Both the position numbers and the translations under genes were made by a program. From the NCBI GenBank assembly GCA_033439795.1, contig JAUTDP010000006.1:620001-684000 (forward strand): a DNA stretch of 64,000 nt. The letters are read 5' to 3'. This stretch comes from Sordaria brevicollis. Lineage: Eukaryota > Ascomycota > Sordariomycetes > Sordariales > Sordariaceae. The notes under the pieces were generated by a model. That model saw only the letters and a list, made by a program, of their open reading frames with translations, did not search any database and was not told the origin of the DNA. Below are positions 11,584-23,548 of this stretch, piece after piece; position 1 is the stretch's first letter; the number at the start of each line of letters is the position of its first letter.

Positions 11584-13686
11584 TCAAAAGGTGCTCGTGG
11601 CCAGCCGACTCGCCGCATTTCTGGCGTCCACTCTATCCTCATCGTCCTCCTCGGGCAGACCAACAAGACTACCCGCGGCACCCCTCGCGCCGCCACTTCC
11701 TGGTCTCTCGGGATCCTCGCTGCCAGCTTCCTCCCCTTCCACACCGCCGGGGTTTACGCCCAAGACGCTGCCGGCCATGAAACTACCGGATAAGCTCCTA
11801 GCGCCGCTGGTCGGACCGGAATCAAGTCTCGCGCGCGGGACGCCGCTCCATGCGTCGCCCTTCGGTCCTTGACTGGCGGCGAGACTGGCGCGGCGGACGG
11901 TGGGGTGCGACTCGCGGCCGAGACGAGATAGGCCGCCACTGGAGTCGATGGCGCGGATGTCGGGACGGACGCTCTCGAGCAGGGCGAGGGTACGGCGCTC
12001 AGCTTCTATTTGGCGGATCACGTACTCGCGGATGGAGAGGCGCATGTCAGCGGCGGTGCGGGCGAACCACTTGCGGCGCTCGTGCACCAGGTTCTGGGTG
12101 ACGCGGGTGGTCTTGTGCTGGAGGGTCGATTCGGCTTCTTGGGCATCGCGAAGGGCAGCGATGGCTTCGTCGACGCGCTCGCGGCGCACGTTGGAAGAGG
12201 ACTTGAGCCGGTCGGCGGCGTTGAGCTTGCTGCGGGTGAGTTCTTGGGCTTGGAGCAGCTCGCGCATGAGGATCTGTCGGTTGGTAAGGGTTTCCTTGAC
12301 GATGAACGCGTCACTGGAGTGGTACTGGAAGGGGTCACCGATGGTGGTGGCCTCGGCGGTGGCTTGGGCAGCGTGTAGGTCACCGACGGTCTGGAGCACC
12401 TTGCCGAGTTTGCGGTAGGCGTTGGAGAGACCGGGATGGGGCTCTTGGATGTGCATGTTGGAGAGCTTGATGCCGTAATCGGCTTCGACGAGTCCGAGAC
12501 CTGCAGAGGCAAGGTTAGTAGCTGCTGTAAAACTGAAGAGAACATGGAAAGGCTCATACCTCTACGAGTCTTGACCAACTTGTCGACCTTGTGTCCAGCG
12601 TCCATGGCACCTAGATAGAACAACTTGACAATAGGGCGCGCCTCCTGCAACTCGGGGGTATCATCAGGTGGAGGGGCAAACTGCTTGAGGATCTTGCGGC
12701 GCACACCAGTAGCAGGCTGCTTCTTCTTGACCATAGGGCTGTAGCCAAAGTCGCTTTCCGTGAAGAGAACCATCTCATCGTCCCTCATCAGGACTTCGTT
12801 GCTGCAGACATAGTTGAACCAGCGCTGCATCAACGCCTTCACGCGAGCCTCATCTTCGTCGGTTCCGGCACCAGCAGAGGTGAGCGCTGGCGGCACAGCG
12901 GGTACGATGGCTTCGGGGTTCGCGGATATGAGGTGCTCGGCGAGCTTGATGAACTCGGAGTGTAGGCGGCGCACATCGCGGTACTGGGTGGTACGGAAAC
13001 TGGGAAGGTTTGTCTGTCACTCTTGTTAGCGCGGATCAGGCGCATTGATTAGAGAAGAGAAGCCATACGTGAACATCAAATCTCAGAATAGGATCCTTGC
13101 GGCCGGTTCGTTCGAGTCCAGTAATCTTAGCCTGTAACTTGAAATGCGGTTGCGGTCTTCGGAACTGCTGCTGTACTTGCTGGTGTGGGTTGTATGGCTG
13201 CTGCTGGGGTGGCGGTTGCTGCTGGTACTGCTGGTATTGTTGTTGCTGTTGCTGCTGCTGAGGGGAAGGATACTGGGCGTGTTGTTGTTCTTGCGATTGC
13301 TGATGCTGTCCGTACTCGGGTTGCGGCTCTTGGTGCGACTCTGTCTGAGACTGTTGCGGAAAGGCTTCGGCTTGACTGTCCTCGGCCGAGTATGAGGTCT
13401 GATTCTCTTGCTGGGGTTGGCCTGAGGGAATGTCGTCGGAGAACAAGGCGCCAGACTGAGACTCGGGCGCGTCGGTGGTATCATGCCGTTGAAACTCATT
13501 GCCTCCTGCACCAAAGCCACCCTCGTCTTCAAGGCCATTGTTCGCGGATGGGGGCACATAGTCGTCGGGGATAATGGTAGAGGCGAAGGTCGAGCGGGTT
13601 GGCCGGGGCGACGAGCTAGGGGAGTTACCCCAAGGCGAGCTGCCCGCGGCGTGCTCCGTGTCGTTTATCGATGCGCTATAGTCCAT
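11584..13686 (-). CDS. vps17: Vps17-like retromer sorting nexin (PX-BAR), 662 aa
   Basis: Join of 13686-13069, 13013-12560 and 12500-11584, with introns of 54 and 58-60 nt; the second has a clear GCTACTAAC branch site. The first about 180 residues are acidic and glutamine-rich, including a polyQ tract coded by CAG/CAA repeats at about 13210-13262. A PX domain follows (FDVHTNLPSFRTTQYRDV, then HSEFIKLAEHL), the phosphoinositide-binding module. From about residue 360 comes a helical BAR-type region (VDKLVKTRRGLGLVEADYG, AYRKLGKVLQTVGDLHAAQA) that fits the Vps17 family. Vps17 pairs with Vps5 in the membrane-bending half of retromer, recycling receptors from endosomes to the Golgi. The last about 100 residues are Gly/Ser-rich and poorly conserved. 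It is divergent from mef2, with 860 bp between the starts. Confidence 0.85.
13210..13262 (-). repeat. CAG/CAA repeat coding polyglutamine in vps17
   Basis: Read on the minus strand, near-continuous CAG/CAA codons give polyQ runs broken by Tyr and Pro. Such tracts vary in length between strains, so this is a likely polymorphic site. Confidence 0.85.
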
Positions 13687-14546
13687 GATGTCTCGAGCTG
13701 TGATGGTGTTGTTCGATTGGGGCCGGGGTGATCACAGTCAGGAAGACAGGAATGGTCGAGGGAAAGAAGAGGCGCAGGAGTGGGATGGTCGACGGCGTGG
13801 GCGGTCGGGATGACGTTGCTTTGGTGAGGCCGCTGATACAGGCACAAAGACCGGGGCTAACTCCTTATTACTGGGATGCTACGCCAAAGCTGATAGTGGG
13901 AGGACGGATTTGTTAACAGCCTGGCTGACGAGGTCCATAAACTAGCATAAGAGTTGCAGTTGGATACTCCCAAAGCAAATACTGAAATCACTCAAGACGG
14001 ACTGAGTTTCAAGAATAGACGAAAATATTCTCAACAAACCGAGATCAACAACAACCTGTTCTGGTGTTTGGCTTCAGTTCGTTGCATTCAGTTGATCACT
14101 GGCATTCCCATCGTCTCCATAGAAGGAAGTGGGGTTTTGCTGGGATCTGCATGTTCGGCCAGAAGTTCTAGCCCACAGCTGCCAGCCAGTTCTTGACAGC
14201 TCTAGCTTGAAGCTTTGACAGCTGTCCGAGAGCTCCAAGCTTGAAGCCTCAGCTCCCCACCACCAACCCTCACTCTCATGATGAGCTTCGGTTTCTCAAC
14301 TTCTCGTTCAAGGCTAAATTGACAATGCCTTGATCTTCCTTTGCGATCCTCAAGTTGATTTGAGGAATGAAAAAGTTACTCTAGAGTGTGGTCTTGTGGT
14401 GAAAGCTCGGTCGAGTGGGTTCATCTGCTTTCCCTTGTCCGTGTGATGTGATGCAACCAGGATTGGTCACTTTCTCTTGATTTGTTTACACCTCCCCTTT
14501 TACACCAAATCCTCGACCAACCCACTCAGTCTGGGTTGTTAGTGTC
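13687..14546. promoter_or_regulatory. Divergent promoter region between vps17 and mef2
   Basis: 860 bases separate the two divergent start codons, so both promoters must lie here. A small cluster of related words (AGCTTGAAGC twice, and the palindrome GACAGCTGTC) sits at about 14195-14250. No TATA box is obvious on either side. Confidence 0.55.
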
Positions 14547-17226
14547 ATGCTTTTAGCAGCCCCCCTTCGCGGATGCCGTTATGGGCGCCGCGCTTTTCTT
14601 TCTTCAAGCTTACCCACCGTGGTAAAGGCAGCTACATCTTCTCCTGCCACCAGTTTCCCGCAGTTCAAGAGATTCTATGCCGACCCTGCTCATGATGCAA
14701 AGGTCGAGGCGATCCGCAACATTGGCATCATCGCCCATGTTGATGCCGTAAGTCACCATGATGTTGGCCGAACAGAACACTCATCGTTCTGACAGAAGCT
14801 CTAGGGCAAAACCACAACTACGGAGCGCATGCTCTATTACAGTGGCTTGTCCAGGCATCTGGGAAGTAAGCTAGCTCAGCCATGGTTATTCAATGAACAA
14901 GTCACTTACATGCCTCACAGATGTCCAAGATGGCAACACCATGACCGACTTCCTTCCCATGGAACGGGAGCGTGGTATCACCATTCAGTCTGCTGCCGTT
15001 ACCTTCCTCTGGCCTCCACAGCAGAACCTGGCTCCCGGTCAGCATCCCAAGAGCATCAACCTGATCGATACTCCCGGCCATCAGGACTTCCGCTACGAGG
15101 TTGACCGTTGCTTGCCAATTCTGGACGGCGCCGTCTGCATTCTCGACGCTGTCAAGGGAGTCGAGACTCATACCGAGCGTGTTTGGGAGTCTGCTCAGCT
15201 GTCAAAAATCCCGAGACTCATCTTTGTCAACAAGCTTGACCGTGATGGCGCCTCTTTCAAGAGGTCGTGTCTCGAGGTGGCTTCGAGACTTCGAACCTAT
15301 CCTCTCATTTGCCAGATCCCATGGTGGAACAAGGATGAGTTCGTTGGTGTCATCGATGTCATCAACCTCGTTGGCATGAAGTTTTCCAGCACTGGCCAAC
15401 TGTCACTTGTGAGTGAGGAGACCATCGGCAAGGAATTCCCAGCCCTTCGTGCCGAGATGGACAAGGCCCGTCTTGCTCTCATTGAAACCCTATCTGAGCA
15501 CGACGATGCCGTCATGGAGGAGTTTCTCGAGCTTGAGAAGGACGTGCCTACTGCCTCCATCAAGAGGGCCATTCGCAAGCTGATCATGGACGGAGAAGCC
15601 AAGTTCTCCCCCATCTTCGCTGGCGCTTCTCTCAAGAATATTGGTGTGCAGCCATTGCTCGACGGCGTCATCGACTACCTCCCCAGCCCTCTCGACAGAC
15701 CGGAAGTCGAAGTTATCCAAGGCAAGAAGACGATGCCACTCTCACAGCTTCTTACCTTGCAAGACAAAAAGAAGAAAAACCACGGCCACCACGCGCACCC
15801 ACAATCAGCCCTCACAACCGTCGGCCACGTCTTCAAAGTCGTCGACGACCCTCGCCGTGGCATGATGAGTTTCGTGCGCGTCTATCATGGCGCTCTCAAC
15901 CGGAGCAACCACCTCTACAACAGCAACATGAACTCCTTCGAGAAAGCCCAAGCCCTGCTCCACGTATCCGCAAAGGACTACCAAGACCTGCAAACGCTCG
16001 GCACGGGTCAAATCGGCGCCCTGATGGGCCTCAAACAAGCTCGCACAGGTGACACCCTCCTCACCTTCCCCGGCTCTCACAACCCCAAAGCCCCCGAGCA
16101 GTTCCGCGCCGTGCACATCAAGACCCTCGACACCCCGCCCGCCGTAGCCTTCATTTCCATCGAACCCTACACCAAGACGGCCTCGGAAAAAATTGAAGAA
16201 GCCCTCTCCAAACTCTCGCGCGAGGACCCTTCCATCCGATGGTCCAAAGACGAAAAAACCGACCAGCTCATCCTCTCCGGCATGGGCCTGCTCCATCTCG
16301 AAATCGCCCAGCACCGTCTTTTGACTCACTACAAAATCGACCGCGACACCGCCATATGGGGTGACATCCAAGTTGAATACTCGGAATGTCTCCTCTCCCC
16401 CGTTTCCCCGCAGCGAGCGGTCTTTGACCGTCCCATGCGCGGCGAAAACGGTAAAGCAGCTTGCACCGCCACCCTTGTTCCTCTCGAAGAGCATCACAAA
16501 CACGAGTCACTCCTGGAATCCTGCATTGAACGCGACGGAAATATAATCCACATCAACATCCCCCTTCCCTCTTCTACCGAAGACTACGACTCCTTGCCCT
16601 TCGACACAGAAGTAGTCCGCCAACAGCTTCTAAACGGCGTCATCGCCGGTCTGTCCCGCGGTCCAAGGCGTAATTGTCCGGTGCGCAAGACGCATGTGAC
16701 GATCACCTTCGACCCGGAGACGGATTTCTTTGGTGCCAACTTGACGACGGGTGGTCACATCACCAATGCTGCCCTACAAGCCGTTCGCGCTTGTCTGAAA
16801 GAGGCGCACGCGGCCGGTGGGGTGGGCATCCTGGAGCCGTTTACGAATGTAACGATTCACTGTCCTGAGGAGGCGTCGCATGCTATCCAACACGACCTCG
16901 TTTCTGCGCGCGGTGGTGCTGTGCTGGAGGTTAGGAGACCGGAGGAAGATGAGGCGGCGGAAGCCGAGTTTGTTGCTGAAGGTGGAGGTATTGATTTGGG
17001 CAGGGTCTATGTCCCGCCGGATCCGTACGACAGTATCCAGAGTTTGAGAGGGGATAAGAAGGGTGGGGTGGTGCGGATGTTGGAGATCGTGGGCAAGGCG
17101 CCGCTGAAGGAGATGATGAAGTATGATAGCCAGCTGAGAAGTATGACGGGTGGTAGACATAGTTTGCAGCTGGATCCGGGCGAGTTTGAGTTGGTGACGG
17201 GGCCGAGGGAGAAGATGATTGGTTGA
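14547..17226 (+). CDS. mef2: Mitochondrial elongation factor G2 / ribosome-releasing factor 2, 855 aa
   Basis: Join of 14547-14747, 14805-14865 and 14921-17226. The 61-nt second exon is required: it joins the halves of the GTPase P-loop AHVDA|GKTTTTE, and its loss would destroy nucleotide binding. Further GTPase motifs are DTPGHQDF (G3) and NKLDRDG (G4), followed by EF-G domains II-V up to the C terminus. The N terminus is rich in Arg, Ser and Ala without acidic residues, a typical mitochondrial presequence ending near RFYADPAHD. The Mef2/EF-G2 class works with the recycling factor to split mitochondrial ribosomes after termination and is distinct from the translocase Mef1; the extended C-terminal inserts and sequence style favour Mef2, though I cannot run the alignment. 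Length matches fungal family members. Confidence 0.87.
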
Positions 17227-17687
17227 GTTTGTGTGGGAAGAGATGGTGTACAATATTATGTGATTTCTGTGGTATAAGACTGCTCTGAATTCTAAACATC
17301 TACTGGTGCTTGTGTGGTGGTTGCAACATCATGATAGCGACTGAGCATATGTGAGAAGGCCCTTGGTCATGTAAATACTTCCATTATCGCAGTCTCTAAC
17401 TGACTGGGTGGGACTGGGCTTCTTCAGCTTCCGGTCTGCCATGGTAGCCTCTCCTCCATCTAGGATTTTGCTATCGTCATCATGCCTCATAATAATAGTT
17501 CAACCTCTATCATTTGTTCCATACCACATCTGAATGGATCAAACCCTCTCTTGTCCCCTTCAACAACCTCACTACGGTGCCGAACCTCTCCGAGGAATTG
17601 CGCCTGTTATCTCCTAGATACCATATGATGGCCTAGCTATCAAAGGCGCCATAAGAGTTAACCACCTTCCCGAGCTCTAATTTATTA
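17227..17687. other. Convergent intergenic region (3' flanks)
   Basis: 460 bases between the mef2 stop on + and the csn-6 stop on -. No gene or repeat seen. Confidence 0.6.
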
Positions 17688-19138
17688 CTAGTAAGAAAGC
17701 ATATCATCGACACTAAGAACGCCAGAGCTAGACCCCTCACCGACCGAACCTGAGTGGCTTCGCATCAATCCGCTAGGCGGCGGGATGTTGAAATTGGAGT
17801 GAAACCCTCCAGGTCCTCCCTCGTCGCGCCGCTTGAGGTTCTTTGCTGTTTCGACCACGCTGAACTTCTTGTTTGCGTCCTTCATGTCCTTGACGCTGCG
17901 CATCAGGTCGGCAACCAGCTCGACCAGCTTGACGTCGTTCGTTTCCTTGAGCAGCTCCTTTTCTAGCGGGCCGAGATCTGAATCCTTCCCTTGTTGCTGT
18001 TGTCCTGGTGATGAAGTCGAGTTGGACATGGCTAGTTGAACATTGGTCACCAGCGCTTGGATCTGGCGAAGGATTTTGTTCGAGGGAGTGGTGTACTCGG
18101 CCTGGGAGCCCTCAGTTTGCTGCTGGGTGGCATTGCTGTTAAGGTAACCGGGCGGTAGACGTTGGAGATAGGAGATGACGGTGTCGAGTCGCTTCTTCAT
18201 CATCTGGACGGCGTTGTATTTGGCTTGAAGAGCTGACATATAGTCGAGTTCGGGCTTGGTGAGGTTGGCGTCTCTGTCGTTTGTGGCAGCTCCTTTGGTG
18301 GCACTACTTGTGGGTTTGTCTGAGCTCACAGCCCGTCGCTTACTACCCTTGGCTGTGTCGACCACCTTCTTCATCAGAGGCTTGCTGGAACTTTCGTCCT
18401 CGGCAGCGGTCGAAGTGACGTTTGCGCTGCCACCTTCCCGCACGAATTCCAGTGCGATCATCTCGGCTTCACCCGTCTCTGTGGTGTAAGGGAGTTCCCG
18501 GAACTTGATGGACCTTGAGGGCTCGGCTGCCACATCCTTCATCTCCTTGTCTTCCCCCTCTGGTTCGGTCTCGGTGCCATCGACAATCTCCAGGTTGCTT
18601 TCGTATATCGTCAGCGGTAGAGGGTCGCCGGCCACGGGGTTTAGGATTTCGTCGATGTGAAAGCCGAGAAGAACGGCGGACTCGTTTTGTGCGTAGAAGT
18701 AGTTGTGTATTGGGAGATGCGCGTTGGTAGGACCGCTCTTGGGCACTAGGGCATACCATCCGACCAAGTCGAGGTTACGATCCTTGTGGACGGCTCTCAC
18801 TGTAGAGAGTGAATCTGTGTGTCAGTGGTACTGCCTTCCAGTTTGATGGTATAGTAGAGAAACCAACTTTGTTCCAGACGGGGCGTGAACCAGTCCTGGT
18901 CAACCTCATAATTCTGCCCATTGTGTGTCGTCTTGACTGAGAAGCTGTGCTCGATGGTGATCTGACGGCCATTCTGCTGGCCTATGAGGGCACCGACGAT
19001 GGCACCCTTGTAGCCTCGCATGTAGCTGCGTGTGATGTAGTCCGAGATCTCGAGGATAGGAAGCGGATGTAGAGCTACTTGTAGGCTGTTGTCTGACTTT
19101 TGCGTCGACATCAACGGGTTGACCGTAGTGGCGGCCAT
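17688..19138 (-). CDS. csn-6: COP9 signalosome subunit 6 (MPN- protein), 460 aa
   Basis: Join of 19138-18868 and 18799-17688; the 68-nt intron (GTTGGT donor, CTACAG acceptor) restores LEQ-MRAVHKD. Residues about 15-160 form an MPN domain: ALHPLPILEISDYITR, GAIVGALIGQQNGRQITIEH, LDLVGWYALV, then LLGFHIDEILNPVAGDPLPL and LTIYESNLEI. The JAMM metal-binding pattern (His-x-His and a distal Asp) is absent, which fits CSN6, the inactive partner of catalytic CSN5 in the complex that removes NEDD8/RUB from cullins; eIF3f is the main alternative. The C-terminal helices (MSALQAKYNAVQMMKKRLD, and the segment ending SYLQRLPPGY) match the CSN6 tail that bundles with other subunits. A Ser/Lys-rich acidic linker separates the two. 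In Neurospora the signalosome also affects the circadian clock through FWD-1/FRQ turnover, which is known biology and not visible here. Confidence 0.83.
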
Positions 19139-19595
19139 GGTTTCGGTCTTTTGGTTGTGAACCCGTTGCGACTCTCGATGGTGTTTGGTGATGATGGCTG
19201 ATGGTGTGGGAGGGTTGACGGTTGACGGCGGGGTAACGACGAAGAGCTCAGGTGAATTATCAAGGTTGTCGTTGACATATACAGCCGTGGAATATGGTGG
19301 ACAGTCCTTGTCGATATGTTGGTTGATCTGGTATTAAGACGACGAATAGCTTCGATTGGTGATGTTGTTTCAATGGATGTAATGGTGTTGATTTGGTTGC
19401 TGGTGACAGCTTCTGTAGGACAACTTCAGTGTCGCTGTCGCGTCCCCGCCGTGGACCGTTTGGGCGGAGTGCGGCAGCCTGGAGCGTACAGTACGTTTTC
19501 ATCACTCGTTGTCATTCAAGACACTGTGCCTTCTTGGAGCTTGAGGTCCGTGCATTACTTGGCATCAGACCTCTTTACAGTACCTATTCAAACCT
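19139..19595. other. Upstream region of csn-6, no gene
   Basis: About 460 bases from the csn-6 start to the MITE target duplication. It is the likely csn-6 promoter; no TATA box or other recognisable motif was seen. Confidence 0.5.
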
Positions 19596-19604
19596 CCAGT
19601 TGAC
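19596..19604. repeat. Left 9-bp target-site duplication of the MITE
   Basis: CCAGTTGAC, identical to 20145-20153 on the other side of the element. Confidence 0.88.
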
Positions 19605-19666
19605 GAGGCGGGCTAACCACAGACTCATGTTTTCCCTATACCTAGACTACTTAACCTATTTGGGTA
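19605..19666 (+). repeat. Left terminal inverted repeat of the MITE
   Basis: 62 bases, the exact reverse complement of 20083-20144. Confidence 0.93.
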
Positions 19667-19760
19667 AAAGATTCTTCGATTTTTTCACCACACAAAAAAT
19701 TCCAGCGGAGGAATTAACTGCAGCCCCAATGCCCAGCACACACGACCAAAATCTCGGTAA

Positions 19761-19894
19761 TTCAACGACCAAAGGCTTCAACGGCTAAAGGCTTCAACGG
19801 CCAAAGGTTTTAACGGCCAAAGGCTTCAACGACCAAAGGCTTCAACGACCAAAAGCTTCAACGACTAAAGGCTTCAACGATTAAAGGCTTCAAC
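19761..19894. repeat. 16-bp tandem array inside the MITE (8.4 copies)
   Basis: The unit TTCAACGACCAAAGGC is repeated eight times plus TTCAAC. Copies differ almost only by C/T and G/A transitions, so the array diverged by point changes without length change. Confidence 0.93.
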
Positions 19895-20082
19895 TTTTAC
19901 AATATTTTAAAAGGTTATTATTTGGTACAGCCGGAATTTGGTTATAGGGATTTGACGGCTCACGCACGGCCCTTTTTTTGGACGAGTTGTCAAAAAAATT
20001 ATTTGAGGCCTAACAAATCCCGGCCTTTATCTTAGGCCAAGATGTTAGCGGCCGATAAGATAGATCAAATGACGGAAACTCC

Positions 20083-20144
20083 TACCCAAATAGGTTAAGT
20101 AGTCTAGGTATAGGGAAAACATGAGTCTGTGGTTAGCCCGCCTC
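20083..20144 (-). repeat. Right terminal inverted repeat of the MITE
   Basis: 62 bases, the exact reverse complement of 19605-19666. Confidence 0.93.
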
Positions 20145-20153
20145 CCAGTTGAC
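20145..20153. repeat. Right 9-bp target-site duplication of the MITE
   Basis: CCAGTTGAC, identical to 19596-19604. Confidence 0.88.
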
Positions 20154-21749
20154 GATCTTTTTAATGTGTACACAAACACTCGTTCTCACAGCAACGACAT
20201 AACTTCTACCAAACAATGTCTTTGGGTAACAGTGATACAGCATGTGATATCAGACGAAACGAAAGCCGAAACATTCCCAGACTATCGCAATGTGAATCTA
20301 TGGCACCCAGATCGAAGATAAGGAAGAGGCCCATCCATTGATGGTGCCGAGTCAGTCTGGTCACTTCAGCGTCCTACCAATCCCGAGAGTCGAGACCACA
20401 TTCCACCGGAGTTTACCTGGAACTGGATATGATTTTCTCGTTGTTGAAAGAGGACGCATAAATTCCCCATCTTTCAGTCAGCCTCAGATAGAATCTCGAA
20501 CAGCTGAGGCTTGAGCCACAGGGTCACACAAGGCAACGGTCCGCAGTCACACAGAGCTTCATCCCACACGTTTTCCCCAACCTTCCCCAGAAAGCCTCCC
20601 AAGGCCAAGGCCACTCGAGCACTGGAACGGTCCACCAAACAAGGCCCGAAGCACTGGGTTGCCCCCGGAAACGCTCACCTTGTATGAAATGCTCATTGGA
20701 CAATGACGACAAACCGTGAGAGCTTGAGCGGGCCTCTCGGAACGACACAACCTCGGATGTCCACTACACACCGGCTTGGCTTCACACATCCTACGGGCTA
20801 CGGCCATTCTTCCGGGAACACTCCGATCATGGCCCCGGCCCGGGGTGGAGACAGACTCGGTAGACACATGCTGTTCGGGGACTCTTCCCCGACCCTAAGG
20901 GCGGATGGCTCCAACGTGCCGTAGAGCCCGGCCAAGGACGCAAAGCACGCAAAGACCAGGGGCTGGGGCAAAGTGTTTTTCAGTTGTAAGCTTGAACGCT
21001 GAGGTGGTGAGCTACCGCTAACAAAGAGAGCTGAGAACCTGCAATGTTGCTGCGGTATACGCCTACAACATTGCAGCTTGCAGCTACAGACAGCCACAGA
21101 AACGGCCCAGAGCAGACAAGTGACCAAACAAAGGGATCGCCGATGATGTTTTCCTTTCGTTCTCTCTCTGTGGTCATTGGAAGCATTCTCAGGGTCACAT
21201 CCGTGGTCTCAATAAACTCTTCGAGCTACACTGTTCTTGGTCGCCACCAGTGGCTGGCTGCGATACGGACGACGCCGTCTTGCAGGGTCTGACTTTTAAA
21301 GCAGCCTGTTGTATGACTTGCCTGAACCCTTGCCAAGGAAGCACACTGTACATGCAATACATGACATTTTTTTTTTCTCGGGACCAACTTTCTTTCTCCA
21401 ATATCTCTGATATACATTCCGGCATATAAGGCTCTCCCGCTTCCCTCCTCTTTGGAAATCCTGTAGCTTCGAGTCCACCAGCAAAACCCTTACTCGTACA
21501 CAACCACCCCGAATATCAACTGCCAGAGCAGGCAACAACCACTTGCTCTGGATTTGCCCATCCTTCCATCAACACCTTCGACTCTCACTACCCCCAATGC
21601 TCTTCGTTGTTGAATTCTTCTCTCTACTTCTCAAGCAAATCTTTCCATCCACCAGGCAGGTTGACTGAGAAGACGGACACGTGAAAGGCGTGGAAGCTAT
21701 CTATACACCTTTGTCTACATATTCCTGAACATCTTGCTCATTAGCAAAG
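20154..21749. promoter_or_regulatory. Upstream region and leader of the amino-acid permease gene
   Basis: 1.6 kb without a supported ORF. The 3' half (about 21360-21749) is pyrimidine-rich with a T run at 21364, as is common in Neurospora leaders. Nothing else recognised. Confidence 0.45.
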
Positions 21750-23548
21750 ATGTTCACAACCGGAGCCAATATCGAAGGGCGGCCCCCATCAACTGGCTTC
21801 AAGACAGCCGACGCTGAGAAGAACGCTGGTTCCGGCAGCGAGATTCACCATGAGGTCGCATCCTTGTCCAGCAGTGGTCATGGGGACAAGACCCATCGAA
21901 CGCTCAGGTCTCGCCATATCCAGCTGATCGGTTAGTGTACCCCTACGTCATTCCATGAGCTGACTCAACTAACACGCAAATTATCAACAGGCATTGGAGG
22001 TACCATCGGTACGGCCCTCTATGTCCAGATCGGCAAGGGTCTCCTTAACGGAGGACCAGCCAGCTTGTTCCTGGCCTTCACTATCTGGTGCACCTTCATC
22101 CTCGCCGTCACCATGTGCATGGCCGAGATGGTCACCTACCTGCCCATCTCTTCGCCCTTCATCCGCTTCGCCGGCCGTTACGTCGACGAGGCCTTTGGAT
22201 TCGCTGCCGGCTGGAACTTCTTCATCTTCGAAGCTGCCATGGTGCCCTTCGAAATTACCGCTTGCAATGTCATCATTCACTACTGGAGCGACGCCGTGCC
22301 CGTCGGTGGCATTATCGCCATCACGCTTGTGATTTACGGATTGGTCAACTTGCTGGCTGTAAAGTGGTATGGTGAAACCGAGTTCTGGGCGGCTCTGGGC
22401 AAGTTCTTACTCATCGTGGGCTTGCTCATTTTCACCTTCGTGGTCATGGTGGGCGGAAACCCACTAGGAGACCGGTTCGGATTCAGATACTGGAAAGAAC
22501 CCGGCGCTTTTACCGAGCTGTACTACACCGGCTCACTTGGTCGCTGGCTGGGATTCCTCCAGTGCCTGATCCAGGCCAGTTTCACCATTGCCGGACCGGA
22601 TTACGTCGCCATGGCCGCCGGCGAAGCAGAAAACCCCCGCGTCGTCATGCCTCGCGCCTTCAACGCCGTCTTTTACCGTTTGACCGCCTTCTTCGTCCTC
22701 GGCTCCCTCGCCGTCGGAATCCTGGTGCCATACAACGACGCTGAGATGGCCCTTGCTTTCTCCTCCGGTGCGCCCGGCGCCGCCGCTTCGCCCTATGTCG
22801 TCGCCATGAACCGTCTGAAAATTCGTGTTCTACCGGATATCGTCAACGCTATGGTCCTCACCGCCGCCTTTTCGGCCGGTAACAGCTACGTCTACTGCGC
22901 CTCGCGCTCTCTCTACGGCTTGGCCCTCGAGGGCAAAGCGCCCAAGGTTCTAACCAAGTGTTCCCGCGCCGGCGTGCCCTATTACTGCGTCTTGATCGTC
23001 CTTTGCATCGGCCTGCTCGCCTTCCTGCAAGTCAGCAACAACGCGGCCGTTGTGCTCTCATGGTTCGTCTCCCTTGTTACAGCCAGCCAGCTGATCAACT
23101 ACAGCGTCACCTGCATCGCGTATCTGAGATGGTACTCGGCCCTGAAGGCACAGGGGATCAGCAGGGACTCGTTGCCCTACAAGGGCCTTCTTCAGCCGTA
23201 TGTGGGCTGGTACGGTCTCTGTGGATGTTTTGTCATGACGTTTGTGGGCGGTTATACGGTTTTCCTGCCGGGAATGTGGGATGTTCCTACGTTCTTGTTC
23301 TCGTATACCATGGTTGGTGTCTGCCCTGTGCTGTTTGTGGGGTGGAAGTTGCTGAAGAAGACCAAGTTCTACAAGGCAGCGGAGATTGATCTCTATAAGA
23401 ACTTGGATGAGGTGGAGGAGTATCAGGCGAATTATGTGCCAGTGCCGCCTAGGTGAGTTGAACAGCAAACTTGGCCGAGATTGAACATTGTGCTGACTTT
23501 ATTCACAGGAACGGATTCGAACGTGTCTTGGACTGGATGTTTGGTTAA
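21750..23548 (+). CDS. Amino-acid permease, YAT/APC family, 560 aa
   Basis: Join of 21750-21930, 21991-23452 and 23509-23548; introns are 60 and 56 nt, and the last exon codes only the final 13 residues (NGFERVLDWMFG). About 60 hydrophilic N-terminal residues precede the membrane core, which opens with the family signature RSRHIQLIGIGGTIGTALYV, a glycine-rich unwound helix that contacts the substrate amino group. About twelve hydrophobic helices follow, including SFTIAGPDYVAMAAGEAENP, which matches the conserved YAT stretch around helix 6. Members are proton-coupled plasma-membrane importers of amino acids; specificity (general, neutral, acidic) cannot be read from sequence. The cytosolic tail keeps a hydrophobic-aromatic end usual in this family. 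The start is the first ATG after a pyrimidine-rich leader and the length is normal. Confidence 0.87.

Larger units (their letters stand above)
19605..20144. mobile_element. 540-bp MITE with perfect 62-bp terminal inverted repeats
   Basis: The segments 19605-19666 and 20083-20144 are perfect reverse complements over 62 bases, beginning GAGGCGGGCTAACC. The 9-base word CCAGTTGAC flanks both sides (19596-19604 and 20145-20153) as a target-site duplication. The interior has no coding capacity and contains an array of eight 16-bp repeats. Long TIRs with a 9-bp duplication are typical of Mutator-like (MULE) derived MITEs; hAT elements make 8 bp and have short TIRs. Identical TIRs and an intact duplication argue for a fairly recent insertion. 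It lies about 470 bp upstream of csn-6. Confidence 0.88.
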
